This document shows positions 1 to 12,946 of a DNA stretch of 64,000 bases, piece after piece. The position numbers and the translations under genes were made by a program. Numbering within the stretch: position 1 is the first letter of the stretch; the number at the start of each line of letters is the position of its first letter. A model generated the notes under the pieces. It searched no databases. It was not told the DNA's origin and worked only from the letters and a program-made list of their open reading frames with translations. The stretch covers positions 13,827,501 through 13,891,500 of the forward strand of contig NC_066333.1 in assembly GCF_022539315.1 (NCBI RefSeq). Direction: 5' to 3'. Origin of the DNA: Serinus canaria (Eukaryota; Chordata; Aves; Passeriformes; Fringillidae).

Positions 1-566
1 CAGCTGTATTTGAGTTATTCAAATGAATTTAAAACTATGTGCTTTCCACTTACATTGTTCCATAATTCTCTGCACTTACACAACCTCTGTTTTATTGTTG
101 AAATTGCTGCAGACTTGAAGAGGGAAATATAATTTTCCAATACTGGGCCTGAACAGATAAACAGGGAGGCAATTCCAAAGCCTCAGTGTGCTTTAAAATC
201 TGAATGTTTCTGCTTTAATGTTGGTGTGAATAGGTTTGTACTTTTACTAGTGCAGAACAAACACCACCTCCATAACCTCCCCTCTCCCTGGGCACTGAAT
301 TTCTGAGATGTTTCCATTAAGTAATTGAAATTTCACAGAGAGAGTTTAGAAGATTTCTCCAGATTGTAAGGAAGGATTTTGTTTGATGAGCTCTGTAAAG
401 TTAAAATAGCAGGTTTTCCACAGGGATATTCCCCAGGCAGCTTTGGAGGCAGCAGTGCAGCCCAGGCCATGTGGCTGAGATTGATCTGCACAGAAAGTTC
501 AGTGGCTTTGCTAAAGTTGTGAAGGCAAGTGGTTTGTAGCAAGTGAGTGACCTGGCTTTTTAGAGT

Positions 567-668
567 GGAGAGAAGAGAAGAGAAGAGAAGAGAAGAGAAG
601 AGAAGAAGAGACGTAGAATAGAAGAGCAGAGAGAGATGAAGAGAAGAGAAGCGAAGATAAGAGAAGCT
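567..668. repeat. GA-rich microsatellite (AGAAG)n, degenerating rightwards
   Basis: AGAAG/GAGAA units are near perfect from 567 to about 612 and then increasingly broken. A similar short run reappears at 921-936, after the abnormal block. Confidence 0.85.
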
Positions 669-930
669 AATAGAAGCGCAAGACTGCAGACTATAAGTCA
701 TCCAGCTCACGAGACGACTCAGAGCAGCTCATCGCCTAGACGCATGCTCACGCCTCTCGATCCTCTACGATCGATACTCTAGCTCAAGCATATCACTCTA
801 CTATCCGAGCATATACTCTCCGCTCGCATCAGATCGCCTCATCCGCTACCTACGTCCGATCATCGACGACTCGCTCAGCCTAAGAGCATATCAGAGCCGA
901 ACTCTCGACTATACCGCCCGCAGAGAAGAG
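665..930. other. Compositionally abnormal block inside a GA repeat
   Basis: Over about 265 bp there is no GG and no TT dinucleotide and almost no run longer than two, but about 23 CpG in a CpG-poor neighbourhood. GA-repeat remnants flank it. A low-quality long-read consensus is the simplest explanation. Confidence 0.75.
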
Positions 931-3044
931 AAGAGGAGCATTTACATTGGGTGGATCATGTGTGGAAATGCCTGGGTTTGAGTCCTGCAGTAACACACAG
1001 TGTTGTGTAAGCTTGTTGTAAGTGTAGCTGCACATTTCTTGGGGCTGTTGGTGCAGCACCAAATGCCCAGATGGATGGAAATGTGTCACCGTTGTCTGAA
1101 ATGCCCCAGACACTGCCCTGGAAGGTGAGGCCCCCTCTGAAGAGCCCTGCCATACAGAAATGTTCCTTCAGTCAGGCACAGCAGGCACTGGGACAATAGA
1201 GCTGTCCTTTGTGTAACTCTGCTGAGGTCATTGCAGCTCCTTCCTAATTCCACTGAGGCCGAGCTGTGCCTCTCCCTTTTTCTGAAGGGTTCACATGCCA
1301 ATGTGTTGTGCAACAACATAATTTGTTAACAAATAAAGAAGAATTTAAATAACCTTAGAAAATCAGTGCGGGCATCCCAGCTGCCTGCAAACAAACAGCA
1401 GAAGTGCAAAACATTTTAGTAGCAATGCAAAGTATCTCAAAATTGCTTGGGCTCTGGTTCTTCAAGAACAAAACCACAACTGTAAGGAGAACATGCTCAG
1501 CAGGAGAAGGCTCTGGATGAGAACACACACTGCATCTTCTGCTAAGGTCTCCACTCCAGACATAATTTCTATGCTCTGTTCCCCAGAGCTGTAGTAGCAC
1601 ATGATGAATCTTTTCCCCATGTGGGTATGTATGAATTTGTCTACTTTTAGTTTCATTTAAAGCAATCAGTGAGGATACTTTGACCTGCAATTGTCAAATT
1701 ATGTTTACAGTCCAGTAAAACTGTATCTTCCTGTAAAATATCTGTCTTGAGGAAGCCAAGTCACCCGGAGCAAAACTGCACATTTCTGTCAGGACGTGGA
1801 GAGCACTGCCTGCCCCTGCTGCTGCAGCTGGGTCCCTCTGCATTAGTCCTGGGTCTGCATTGCTGGAATCCCTGCTCAACACGTTTTCTACCTGAATGGC
1901 CTTTTCTGAATTTGGAAGACGGCCCAAGGGTGCCTCTCTGCCAGGAGGGTCCCTGCCCTGTGCACTGTCCTCAGCTCTGCAGAGCATCTCCAGTGGGGGC
2001 TCAGAAGATCACTGGCCCAGAGATGCTGAGTTAACCAGTCCAAGGTCTAAGAAAAACTCCTGTGATGCTGAAAAATAAGAAACTCTAAGCAGATGTGCTA
2101 GTTGCAGTAAAAGCCCTGGGTCCTCAGGGAGCAAACAATTGGGTTCACAGTCTTTGAAGAAGTCTGAGACAGAGAGCTGATTGATTTTTTTTGTGCACAA
2201 AGCTGAAATGCATTTTCATGAGTGACTCTTGCCGTGTTTGTTGATGGTATTCATAACATTTCAAGGGACCTTAAATTACATTAGCTTTTGGCCTAAATGT
2301 TGAAGTGGTTTGATCTTGACTGATCCTGCTGAGCAACTTCTGCTTAGCACTTCCAGTTGTGTCTGCCTCCTTCTTCCAGGGAGCAGCCCTCGTGTGCCTG
2401 GGCTGGGTGTTCTGGGGGCCCTGACGTTTCCAGGAATTTGTTATCTCTGGCAGAGGCCTCGGCACTGTCACCCACTGATAAGTGGGAAAGTAAACATGTT
2501 GCTGATGGGACAGTGCCCCTTCAGTGGCTGAGCACCAGCCTGGTTCCACTGCACGCCGTGCTCCTCCAGAGAAACATTCTTCTACCACTCTTTAGTTTTT
2601 AAAATTGTCTTTACTCTATGGTTCTTGTTTTGACTTACCTACTCTTGCTCCCTTTTAATGCAGAGGGATTTTTCTGGTTTGCAAATTTCAGTCACGTTAG
2701 AACCATCTCTTCCTAGTCTTGCTAGAAACACTTCTGAAATAAGCGTGGCAACTCTTTAACTTCTCATGAGTATGGAAAGGAAGTTTTCACATTTTCCACT
2801 TGCTGCTGTCAAACACCTGAATTAAACAGCGGTGCCACAGACCCAGGGCAGGGAGTGTGGAGAGGCCAGGGCAGGTCTCAGTCTCACCCTCCTTTGGAGA
2901 TGTGCTGTCAGAGGGGTTTGGGAGCCCTCCCGAGCAGCCTTGCGGGAAAACAGCTGCTTCAGGAAAGCCACGAGAAACAGCCCCTGCTAGGATGTCTGCT
3001 TTAGGCTGCAGGAGGTTTGGGGCACTCCAGGAAGCAGCAATCCC

Positions 3045-3113
3045 TGTAGGTTTTGTAGGGTTTTGTAGGGTTTTGTAGGGTTTTGTAGTGTTTTGTAGGG
3101 TTTTGTAGGGTTT
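3045..3113 (+). repeat. Decamer tandem repeat (TTTTGTAGGG)n
   Basis: About 6.5 copies of a 10-bp unit, with one T-for-G change. The resemblance to telomeric TTAGGG is only partial. Confidence 0.9.
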
Positions 3114-5227
3114 CCTGGGCAAATGATGCCCAGAAGTCAGTACACAGGTTTGCCCCCTCTGATTTTATAACTTTCCAGAGAGTGTTGCTGTAATTCTGTT
3201 TAGGCTTGAACAATCCAAAGCTTTCTTCTAGGCAGGGCCAGACTGACTAAACTTGAATATCTGGTTTAAGAGTAGATGTAGTCCAGTTTAGACTGCATTT
3301 TCCTCAGCTGCTCACTGCACCATTTGTATCCTAGTGCACACTGGCCTTTCAGCTGTTTCCAAAGCCATCTCCTTTGAATGTTTAATATCTAAGAACCAAT
3401 TAGTTCCATTTTGTTTTCCTTGGATAGTTTGCAATTAAACATTCTTTCAAGTGGGCTTTATTTAGCTAATTCCATCACAAAAATAAGCTCTAAGGGAACG
3501 AAGAGAAGTTCAAGCTAGCCAATGTTTATTTTTATTATTAATAATTTATATAATGGGAGTCCCCAGGGGAACCAGGGCCCCACTAAACCCACTTTGCTCT
3601 GCATGTAATGACTGTGTCTCACAAGACTTTATTCAGCAGAAGGTTCCTTCTTGCTGCTGTGGCTCAGTGCAAGGGACCTGCTCCATGCTGCAGGGAAAGG
3701 ACTGAGGAAGAGCACGTGAAAACAAATCAAGAATCATTGTTTTAAAGGAGCTTAAGCTTGGCACCAGGGGGAGAATCTGATGCAGCTTTTCTGAAAAGAA
3801 AAAAGGCCACACTTATGTATTTTCCAGTGTGAGTGCCAAGCCATGACCTCCAGGGTCTCGTTGGTCATCTCTGAAGTGATGGCAACGCTCCCAGTGGCTC
3901 TGAGGGGGTGAGACTGGGCAGAGAAGTGATGGCCCTAAAACTCTTATCTCTTTCTGAGCTAGCAGCAAGGGACTCTGCAAATTTCAAAAACACACTGGTG
4001 GGCAAAGTTAGTTTAAAAATGCTCTTGTTAATCAGATTTCTCTCAGAAGTTATGGCTTTCACAGCATCTGACCCTCAAGAACTGGTCTGCTTTATGCTTT
4101 AAGGAAGCCTTGGGAGGAGCAGTTTGGAGTCCTTTGGAGCTGCTGAATGCAAAGGGGACCAGAGCCAGCCCTGGGGTCTGCCATGGGCTCAGCAGGGCCA
4201 GAGCAGCTCCCATGCCCTGGGGGCCCTGCTCCCTCTGGTTCTGGGGTGAGCAGGGCTGTGGGGTGCAAGTGCAGCACTGCAGATTTTCCTCCTGGAGGAA
4301 TTCCCACCCTCCTCCCTTTCCCTTCTGTGGAAGCATCAGGCTTTGCAGCACTCTCCATAATTCCACAGGCAAGACCTAGACAGGGTTTTCCTGACCATCC
4401 TGCTGTCCTCATTAGCTCAGTTTAAGGGGGGTGAGACATCTGGTTCCAAGTACAGCTGTGTGGTCAGCATGGGGGCTTTTCCTCTCCACAGAAAAATCAC
4501 TAAATCTGGCCATTTAGGACACAGATTTTATAGGAGCCAGAGCTGGGCTGTGCAAAGTTCACCTCATTAAAAGCAAGCCCAAACCAAATAAAAGCAGAGA
4601 GTAACAGTGTAAAAAATGAGGGCCATGAATGTCAGAGCATGTGTATTAGGAATTGGTAAGATGTGAAGGGAAAAATACAGATATACCTACATCCATTCAA
4701 ATTCTTGGGTTTTTCCACAAGTAAATATTTGGCTTTAAAGCATAAACCTTTTGTCCCTTCTATTTATCTCTTCTACCACATTTTATATACTTTTCCTGTT
4801 TTTCCAGTGTTCTTTGGGATACTGATCCTAACTTAGCAACTTCTTTATTTCTGTGGCACAGGATGACCTTGGTAACATTTATGGGAATAAACCATGGTTG
4901 CCACAGGAATGGGCTGGATGATTCAATTCCTAGTAAAGGGACAGTTCCTGGTCAGACAGGTAGATGACACAGGGTTTGGGCCACTTCAGAAGCACCAGGA
5001 TGCTGTGATTCACAGAATTCAGGTTTGGGAGATAACAAATTACATCCCCCATGCTGTTGGACCCCAGCTTTCACTCCTGCTGGAAGTTTGTCATCAGATT
5101 TGGTTAAACACCCTTCTCTGTAATGATCAAAGCATCTATCTGTCCATCATGTGCTGCCATGAGCAGCCCTGGGACTTCCCAGAGCCCTGAGGCTGAGGGA
5201 AGGACCTTCCTCGTGGCTCCTTACCAT

Positions 5228-5262
5228 TACCAGGTATCATTACCAGGTATCATTACCTGGAG
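5228..5262. repeat. Short tandem repeat, CAGGTATCATTAC unit
   Basis: Two to three near-identical 13-bp units follow each other. Confidence 0.75.
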
Positions 5263-5769
5263 TGGCTCCTGCAGGAGCAGGCTGGCTGGAGACATGGGCA
5301 CAGCCTGAGGCACAGTGGGCAAACCAGGGACAGCGAGGTCTGCAGGGCAGAGGGATGATCCTGGGGGCTCATCCCCAATTAGGAGAATCTCTCAAGGCCA
5401 GAGCTGGTGGGATTTAGTGCCAGGCAAGTTTTCCCTTGTCCCAAATGGAGGAGCCTGTGCATCAGTGTAAACTGCTCTGCCTCAGCTCCTTCTGCTTCCC
5501 CAGCCTGGGAGTTTGGGTGCTGGGAGTGTCCTGCCAGGCAGGCTGAGCTGGACCTGCAGGTCTGGCAGTGCCAGCCTGGCAGCTGCCCCAGTGCAGCCCT
5601 GCAGGGTGTCAGCAAGCTGGGGACTGAAACTGGGCAGCACAGCCAGGCTGTGCTCCTAAATCACCTGGAACTGGGGGAACTGAGCTGTGCCTCCCCCAGC
5701 AGGGAAGGCAGAGTCCAGAGGGCTCCCAGCACCTGGGGAGCTGAGCACAGAGGGGCCAGGGCTGGGCCA

Positions 5770-6522
5770 TGGGCTGGCAGAGGAGGGGGCACAGCTCTGG
5801 GCTATGGGCACAGCTCTGGGCTATGGGCACAGCTCTGGGCTATGGGCACTCCCTGGCAGAGGAGGGGGCACAGCTCTGGGCTATGGGCACTCCCTGGCAG
5901 AGGAAGGGGCACAGCTCTGGGCTATGGGCACTCCCTGGCAGAGGAGGGGGCACAGCTCTGGGCTATGGGCACAGCTCTGGGCTATGGGCACAGGTCTGGG
6001 CTATGGGCACTCCCTGGCAGAGGAAGGGGCACAGCTCTGGGCTATGGGCACAGCTCTGGGCTATGGGCACAGCTCTGGGCTATGGGCACTCCCTGGCAGA
6101 GGAGGGGGCACAGCTCTGGGCTATGGGCACAGCTCTGGGCTATGGGCACTCCCTGGCAGAGGAGGGGGCACAGCTCTGGGCTATGGGCACAGCTCTGGGC
6201 TATGGGCACTCCCTGGCAGAGGAGGGGGCACAGCTCTGGGCTATGGGCACAGCTCTGGGCTATGGGCACTCCCTGGCAGAGGAGGGGGCACAGCTCTGGG
6301 CTATGGGCACAGCTCTGGGCTATGGGCACTCCCTGGCAGAGGAGGGGGCACAGATCTGGGCTATGGACACAGATCTGGGCTATGGGCACAGCTCTGGGCT
6401 ATGGGCACTCCCTGGCAGAGGAGGGGGCACAGATCTGGGCTATGGGCACAGCTCTGGGCTATGGGCACAGGTCTGGGCTATGGGCACTCCCTGGCAGAGG
6501 AGGGGGCACAGCTCTGGGCACT
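5770..6522 (+). repeat. Minisatellite with 60-bp higher-order unit (19+19+22 bp)
   Basis: A 19-bp module (AGCTCTGGGCTATGGGCAC) and a 22-bp module starting TCCCTGGCAGAGGAG alternate irregularly at first. From about 6060 they settle into a 60-bp unit of two A modules and one B, repeated almost perfectly at least five times. All three + frames are open throughout, producing false ORFs of 256-403 codons. Confidence 0.95.
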
Positions 6523-9500
6523 CCCTGCAGCTTTCCTGAGCGCAGTGCTGGGGCTCACAGCCAGCTGGGACTGCCAGAACCACATTTCCATGAGGGAAAG
6601 GGCACTGCCCATGGGTGAGCCATGCTGAGCTCTCCCAGGGCTCCCTGGCAGCTGCTGCTGCTGGAGGCACACAGAGGCCACGGCACCGTGCCTTGGAAAA
6701 TCATTTCCAGGTCACCAGCTGGGCCAGGCCAACTCCTGCTGCCGGATTCTGTTGGGAATCTGGAATAAATGGCTGATTAATTTCCTCTGGATGTGCACAC
6801 TGCCACTGAGAGCAGAACCTGGAGCTGAGGGCTGAGATGGAAAGTGATTGGAAACACAGGAACATTTGGGGGGCAGGTTTGAAAAGCAGCTCGCCCTGAC
6901 TCAAAATCTGAGTCCTATGTCCAAAGAAACCCCTGGAAATGGGGCCATCAGACCTGACCTCCAGCATGGGACAAGCTGTCTGACAGGTCTGCCTGTGACA
7001 TTCAAATTTACTGCTGCCTAGGAAGCCTGGACTCCAGAATGCCATTTCCAGAAGCTGGCAGGAGCTGGGAGGGCCTGATGAGTAAAGCAATAACTTGGAT
7101 CAAAGCTGTTTATCTGATTTCTTTCAATGGCTTAAGTATGGCCAGGAGGAAAGTATGTCAGATGTGCAGTATTCAAATATATATTCAAGAGCTGAATCTG
7201 CATAGGTAAAATTTGCAGAGGTTCCAAAACTAGTTCCACTCTGAAGCCCTGTCTTTCTGACCAATGCAAACTCTGAATGTAATTCTCATTAAAAATCAAT
7301 AGAAGCTGCTCTTAAGAGCTTGAAGTGCCTATGAGAGTGAATTCCTGAATCATTTGACGTTTTCCAAATAGGACCTGAGATGAAAGTTTGGTGCAGAGTA
7401 AAGGGCCCATCTCATAGTCTGAGTTAAACAGAGCTCTGTCTCCAGCACACATTTCCCATCTCTGTCTGCAGGGGCTCTCCCCTGAGCTCAGCTCACAGCA
7501 GGGACAGCCACAGGGCAGAATCCCTGCTGCAGGAATTGCACCAAACCTCCTTAGATGCTGCTGCCAATCCTGGTGCTGGGAGCTCTTGCCACAGCCTGGA
7601 CTTGTCTGCAGAAAAGATCCCTATTTGGGTGGGATGTTGTGCTAAAATTCCCATTTTGAGATTTAGCCTGAGATCAAGGGTGCTGTGTGTCTCCCTAATT
7701 CAAATTATTTTTCCTCTTTGGACAGATAGTTTCTCTTAGTTCTGCCCATAGCTGTATAAATAGAATGTTTGTCAAACAGCTGAACAAAACCACTTGAAGT
7801 GTAAGGGGTCTGAATGATAAATTTGGAATGTTTATGCAGCACAGCAGACATTGCTCCTGAGGTCAATGGTTTTGCTGAGGAATGCTGGAGAGCAGGGACT
7901 GAACTCAGGCTGGATTTTCCCAGGGGACTGAGCCCAGAGGGTCACTCAGTGCTGCTCACCCAGCTCCATCACACCCCGGGCTAGGCAGCCCTCATCACCT
8001 CTCACCCACGCTGTGCCCTGGCTGCTTTGCTTGCCCAGCACTGCCAAGGCCAAGGCAGGACTGAAATCACAAACCCTTCAGTGGGTCAGGTCTGGAGCAC
8101 CCTGAGGCTCTGACAGGGCTGTGCTCCAGGGTGGCAATCTGATTTTCTCCTTTATCAGAATCCCAACAGACAAATGCCATTGTCAGTGGGGCCAGCAGCC
8201 CTCAGCAGCCCCCAGGAGGGGCAGTGGAACCCACTGTCCCTGTGGTCTGAAACAAGCAGGAAGGAAAATCAGTGTGATTACATCAGTGGTGTAGGCAGGA
8301 AGAGCCCAGCCTGCAAAGTCAGTCTAAAAGCTAAAGGTTTTTGGTGCAATTTTGCTAAGGTTGTCTTTTCACCCATGAAAAGTTCACAGTGTGTGTTTCT
8401 TGCAGCTAAAACCCTGATCCTGATGCAATTCCAGCAGCAAGGCTGTTCTTCTGTTAGAATTTATAACAGATCCAGGGAAGCAGAATGGGAAGCTAGCAGC
8501 TTTGCCTGACTTTTTTTTTGAAACAGCTGATGATGATTTGGAATCACAGCTCATTCCTGAAGTCCAGGGAAGGTCTCTGAAGGCCCCAAATGTCCATGTC
8601 CTGAATCCCTGCTGATTTTGGCTCTGTGCAAAGCTGGGTTTCAGCAGAGGTGGTGCAGAACCAGCACAGCCCAGTATCACCCTTGCTTGGCTGTCAGGAA
8701 GTGAATTTTATAAAGCCATGCTGTAAAAGACATAAATTCCAGGAGGCAACTCTGCAGCAAAGCTGTGTGCTCTGCTGTGCCCAGGGAGCCTCCTGCCAGG
8801 CACCAGGCTGAGCCCCAGGTGCCAGCAGGAAGGCTCCAGCCCCTCCAGTGAACTGCTGGGCTTCCCAACACTGAATGAAGCCCTGTGTTGTGACAGCACA
8901 GAATGAAATGAACTCTGCTTGGTTCCCACTGCTGGGAGATAAAATTGCTCTCTTGTCTTTCCAAGCAAAGCCAGTGCAATATGTACAAATGAAATGATGT
9001 ACAAAAATAACAAGGGTCCAAAAGCGTGAGGAGAAGATTTGGGCAGGCAGTGGAAGGGAAATTGTCACAACCACAAAGGGTGTGCACAGTCACACAGGTG
9101 AGCCTCAGCCTCTGGGGTCATTGACAGCTGATGTCTGTCAGGAATTGTTATTTAAATTGTTATTGAATATTTATATTGTCATTTCCTACAGTGACAGTGA
9201 CTTGGTTTCAGCCTGACTTCTGTGGTGCCAGTGGAGAGCAGGGGTGCCCGTGGTGAGCTCTGGAGCCTGCCCACAGCCCAGGGAGGCAGGACTGGGGCAG
9301 AAACACAGCCAGGAGAAAGTGTCTCCTCCCCAGTGCCCACCCCCAGCTGGAGCATCACAAACTGTGGGAAGCAGGAACCCTTCCCTCCAGCAGGGATTTG
9401 CCCAGCGGGCCTCTCTGAGAGGCTGACACCAAACCATGGCCCCTCATTTAAAGCCCAAAACACCAGCAGAAACGTTTTGCAAGTCGGTGAGTCATATGTT

Positions 9501-12500
9501 CCTCATAAAATTGTTGAAACCATTGTGCCCAGAAACAATTAGAGATGTGAGTAGGGCTGGAAAAGTTTAGCCATAAACACAAACAGCCCCCATGATGTTG
9601 TTTGTGGAAGGTGAAGGTCATTTGGCTCAGGAGAGGGGAGCAGAAGGTGCAGTCTGTGTGTCCTGGCTGCCCAGGGGAGCCCCAGCCTGCCTGGACACTT
9701 GATCACACCAGAGCTGACTCACCAAAATCTGTCATGGCAAACAGGGCACTGAGGCAGGGACAAACAAACCTACCCATTTAATCTGGAAAGATCCTGTTCT
9801 GACCCAGAGATCCATTTCTGAGCCCCAGACTGGACAAACGCCACCAATTAAAGCCCCCAGTCAGTGTCCCTGGCAGTGGCAGGGTGCCCAAGGCTCACCA
9901 GCTTTGTGGGCCCTCCCCAGACCCCGTGGCCCCTCCAGCAGCTCCAGCTGCCCCTGGCAAGAACTCCTTTCCTGTGTCTGCTGTGTCTGTGCCCTGCCTG
10001 CAGCCCTGGCTCCCTGCTCTCCTCACCTCCCTGCTCCTGGGGAAAAGGGAGAAGTTCCTCTGCTCCCCAGGGCACAGCCCTGCCTTTATGAGACCTGCAC
10101 CCTCTGGCCTGCACAGCAGAGGTTTCAGGCTGGGAGGCAGATTTGAACTGAGCTTTGTCAGGGTCCTTTCTGATTTATTCCTACCCTGCAGGGAGGGTAG
10201 AGTTTTGAGATGGGTCCAGATGCTTCTTCTCAGGGGCACTCCTGTAGCTCAGCACTTTTATACAGACACTCCAGCTAGCAAACCCTCTGTTTAAACAACT
10301 GCATTTACAAGTCTTCCTTACAAATAAAATGTTTTATTGACATCCAACTTATGGTCCTCTGCTCAGGAGTGTGAAATGAGCTGTAGGATTTCTAGGTCAC
10401 CACCAAAAATCCGTGTGCAATGTGCACCAAGGGGCACTGACTTTGCTGCATTTTCTGAAGTGATAACCCTTGGATGGTGCTTTTTTGAAATCCTCTCCAT
10501 TCCCAGGGAGTTGGAGGCTGTGCTTGTGGGTCCTTTTGAGAGGGGCAGGGCATTGGAGCAGGGCAGGGCAGTGCCTTGGGGACTTTGGGCAGTTACAGAG
10601 AGCAAAGGACCCCAGAAGGGCTGGCATGACTTTGGCTGTGCCCATGTCAGGGCCAGGGCATCTCTGGCTTCTGCTGCCTGGCAGCACTGCAGCTCCTGGA
10701 AACCCAGAATGACACTGGATTTACAAACACACGTGGTCAGGTCCAGGCAGTTTGGGCAATTTCAGGGTTTTGGGGGTCTCTACATTTCCCACAGTCCTTC
10801 TCATCTAGAGCTCAGTGCCACAGATTTTACTCCAGGAGTCTTCTCAGAACTGTTCCCTTTCTGTTCCCTGCCATGGGTCTGCTGGTTGTGTTTGTTCCAT
10901 AGCTGTGTGCTCCAAGGCTTTCAGAGTCAGGTTAGGCAGGCTCCAGAGCAGCTGCCCCTGCCCTTTCCTCCTCCCTTGTGCCCATGAACTGAGTTTCCCA
11001 GGTTAAAGAGCTGAAAAATAGATCCTGGGAATCTGGCTTAGCCTTGATGAGGGATGTGGTCAATAACCACAAGGCTATTCCTTTTATTTCTTCCTTTAAC
11101 AGCTTGTTATGCAATTACATTTTTCAGTAAGTTGCATGCTTTCTTCAGGCTAATGATCCTTTTGATGGGATGACAGTTCACAGACTTACAAACATCTCAA
11201 ATCTAGAGGGAAGGATGGAAAATGTTTTGAAACTTCAGCTGTGATCTGATGCAAGTCCAAGCTCTGATGAAGGGTGTCAAGGGGATCTTTCACAGCATAA
11301 GTGCTGTGTGGTTTGATTAAGGGTGGGGAGGAGGCACCTGAGTTGTGTGTGACACATTTCTGTGGATCCTCCTGGGGCTCTGGGGCCCCACGGACTCTGC
11401 TCCTCTGAGCTGGGAAGTGCCTGGCCATGCCCAGCCCCTCTTTGCCTGCAAAGCAGGTGTCTGTTGGCTCTGCTGTCATTGTCACATCTTGTTCTGCAGG
11501 GCTCTGCCTGCTTTTCCTAGGTGTATTCCTGAGCTTGGCACAGCCCGCAGAACAGGCAAGGAGATGGGAGTTCAAACCCAGCCCAGGAAGGATGAGAGGC
11601 TTCTCCTGAACAGGCTCCTGGAAATCCAGGGCAGCTTTTGTTCCTGCCGTGGGTGATGGTCCCCAAAGCTGGTCACTGGCAGAAATTCCCTGTGGAGTAG
11701 CCCAGAATTAGCCCAACACTCTGAAATCCCCTTGGGAAGCACAGAACAGCTCTGTGCAGGCAGCCCTTGGGCTGGGAGGAGGCTGCTCTCCAGGGCAGGG
11801 CAGGGCCTTGCCCTGACCCTTCTGGGCTTGCAGTCAGGCTGATGGAGCCATGCAAAGGGCCCAGGGCAGGCACAGCTCCTCCCCAGCACCCTCTCTGGTG
11901 GGCTCAGAGTGCAGGATGATGAGGGATGGATCCTGGTCCCTTCGGAGCACATCCTGTGCTGTGGGACAAACCTTTGCATGCAGCATGCAGAGCTCCTCCT
12001 TGGACCTTGTCCTTCTCCCCCCAAACACATCCTCCAGCTCTTTCTTATACCCAGATTTACTCACTTGTGCTGTTTACATTACACCAGCTTGAGGGGGAAA
12101 GGAAGGGAATTTTTCTGTATATGAACTGTCTGGGTGATTTTCTACAGCTGCTTTGAAGGATATGTCTGTTACTTATATTGGGACTTGGATTCTGTAGACA
12201 TATGGCAGAGAACACAATTCTCCACAAAGCAAGAGAGTTTGACTGATGGAAAACAAGAGAGCAATCCAAGAGAAACCCTGCCAGAGGAGGAGCACGAACC
12301 TGAAATTTACTGTTGGAACCAGACTTCAGCCTTGGGCTTGAGCACCACACAGCCAATCCTACCAGGAGTGCAGCGAGGCTCTGCACAGATGCAAGGAGCT
12401 GCTTCTGGGACCCAGCTGAGTCTGGAGCTTAACTATGGTTCTGGCATCCTCACTGGTTTGGAAATGCACAGGTTGGCCCCCACTCCTGAAGCACTGGGAC

Positions 12501-12817
12501 AATTACAGGGTTTTTAAAAAGGCAGAAATGTAGAGAGCCTCTGAACTGAGGCTATTCTGGCTTTTGCATAGCGAGTTTGTAAAATCAATCAGAAATTGAA
12601 GAGGGCATGAGAGATTTCATTTTAGACTATTCAATCCTTCATTAATTGTACCGTGGATGGCAACACAGGAAACGTGAATTGCAGACAAGTCTTTTTTTCC
12701 AATTTATTCTGCTGTGTGTTGTTTTGACTTTCCACTTCCCTGCAGCTCCCCTCTTGCAGCAGCACGAGAACCAAGCCAAGGAGGTTTGGCCTGATGTGTT
12801 TTTGTGTTCTGTTGCAG

Positions 12818-12946
12818 GAGGCAGCAGAGTCCCTGAGCGGGAGCCATGTCGGTGAAGCTCACGTTCGTGTCCCCTGGGGACGGGGGGGGGATCAGCAGGA
12901 GCTGCTCCTTCACCGGCTTCGGCACCGTGCAGAGCAGGAAGCTGGG
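12818..12946 (+). CDS. RIPOR3: RIPOR3 first coding exon (28 nt of 5' UTR plus residues 1-33)
   Basis: The acceptor is TTCTGTTGCAG at 12807-12817 and the donor GTGAGT at 12947. The ATG at 12846 starts [12 protein letters not shown] and has G at -3. An in-frame TGA at 12834-12836, in the same exon, rules out an upstream start within it. A run of nine G at 12882-12890 encodes Gly-Gly-Gly; family-like sequence on both sides stays in frame, so the G count looks right. The acceptor in front shows that at least one untranslated exon lies upstream. Confidence 0.92.

Larger units (their letters stand above)
1..12817. other. Non-coding region upstream of RIPOR3 coding start (5' UTR intron and/or upstream DNA)
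   Basis: No reading frame here looks like a protein family I recognise. The splice acceptor at 12816-12817 means at least one RIPOR3 5' UTR exon lies in this stretch or before it. I see no ordinary CpG island that would mark the promoter. The noteworthy contents are the GA repeat with an abnormal block, a decamer repeat and a large minisatellite, listed separately. Confidence 0.7.

Noticed and set aside
3045..3113. Interstitial telomere repeat
   Set aside because: The unit is TTTTGTAGGG, not TTAGGG, and the array is short.
5407..6628. ORFs of 403, 313 and 256 codons with GYGHS/SGLWA repeats
   Set aside because: They are three frames of one minisatellite without stops, with no splice context and no family similarity.
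10337..10987. 216-codon + ORF in the upstream region
   Set aside because: No recognisable domain, no splice context and composition like the surrounding non-coding DNA.
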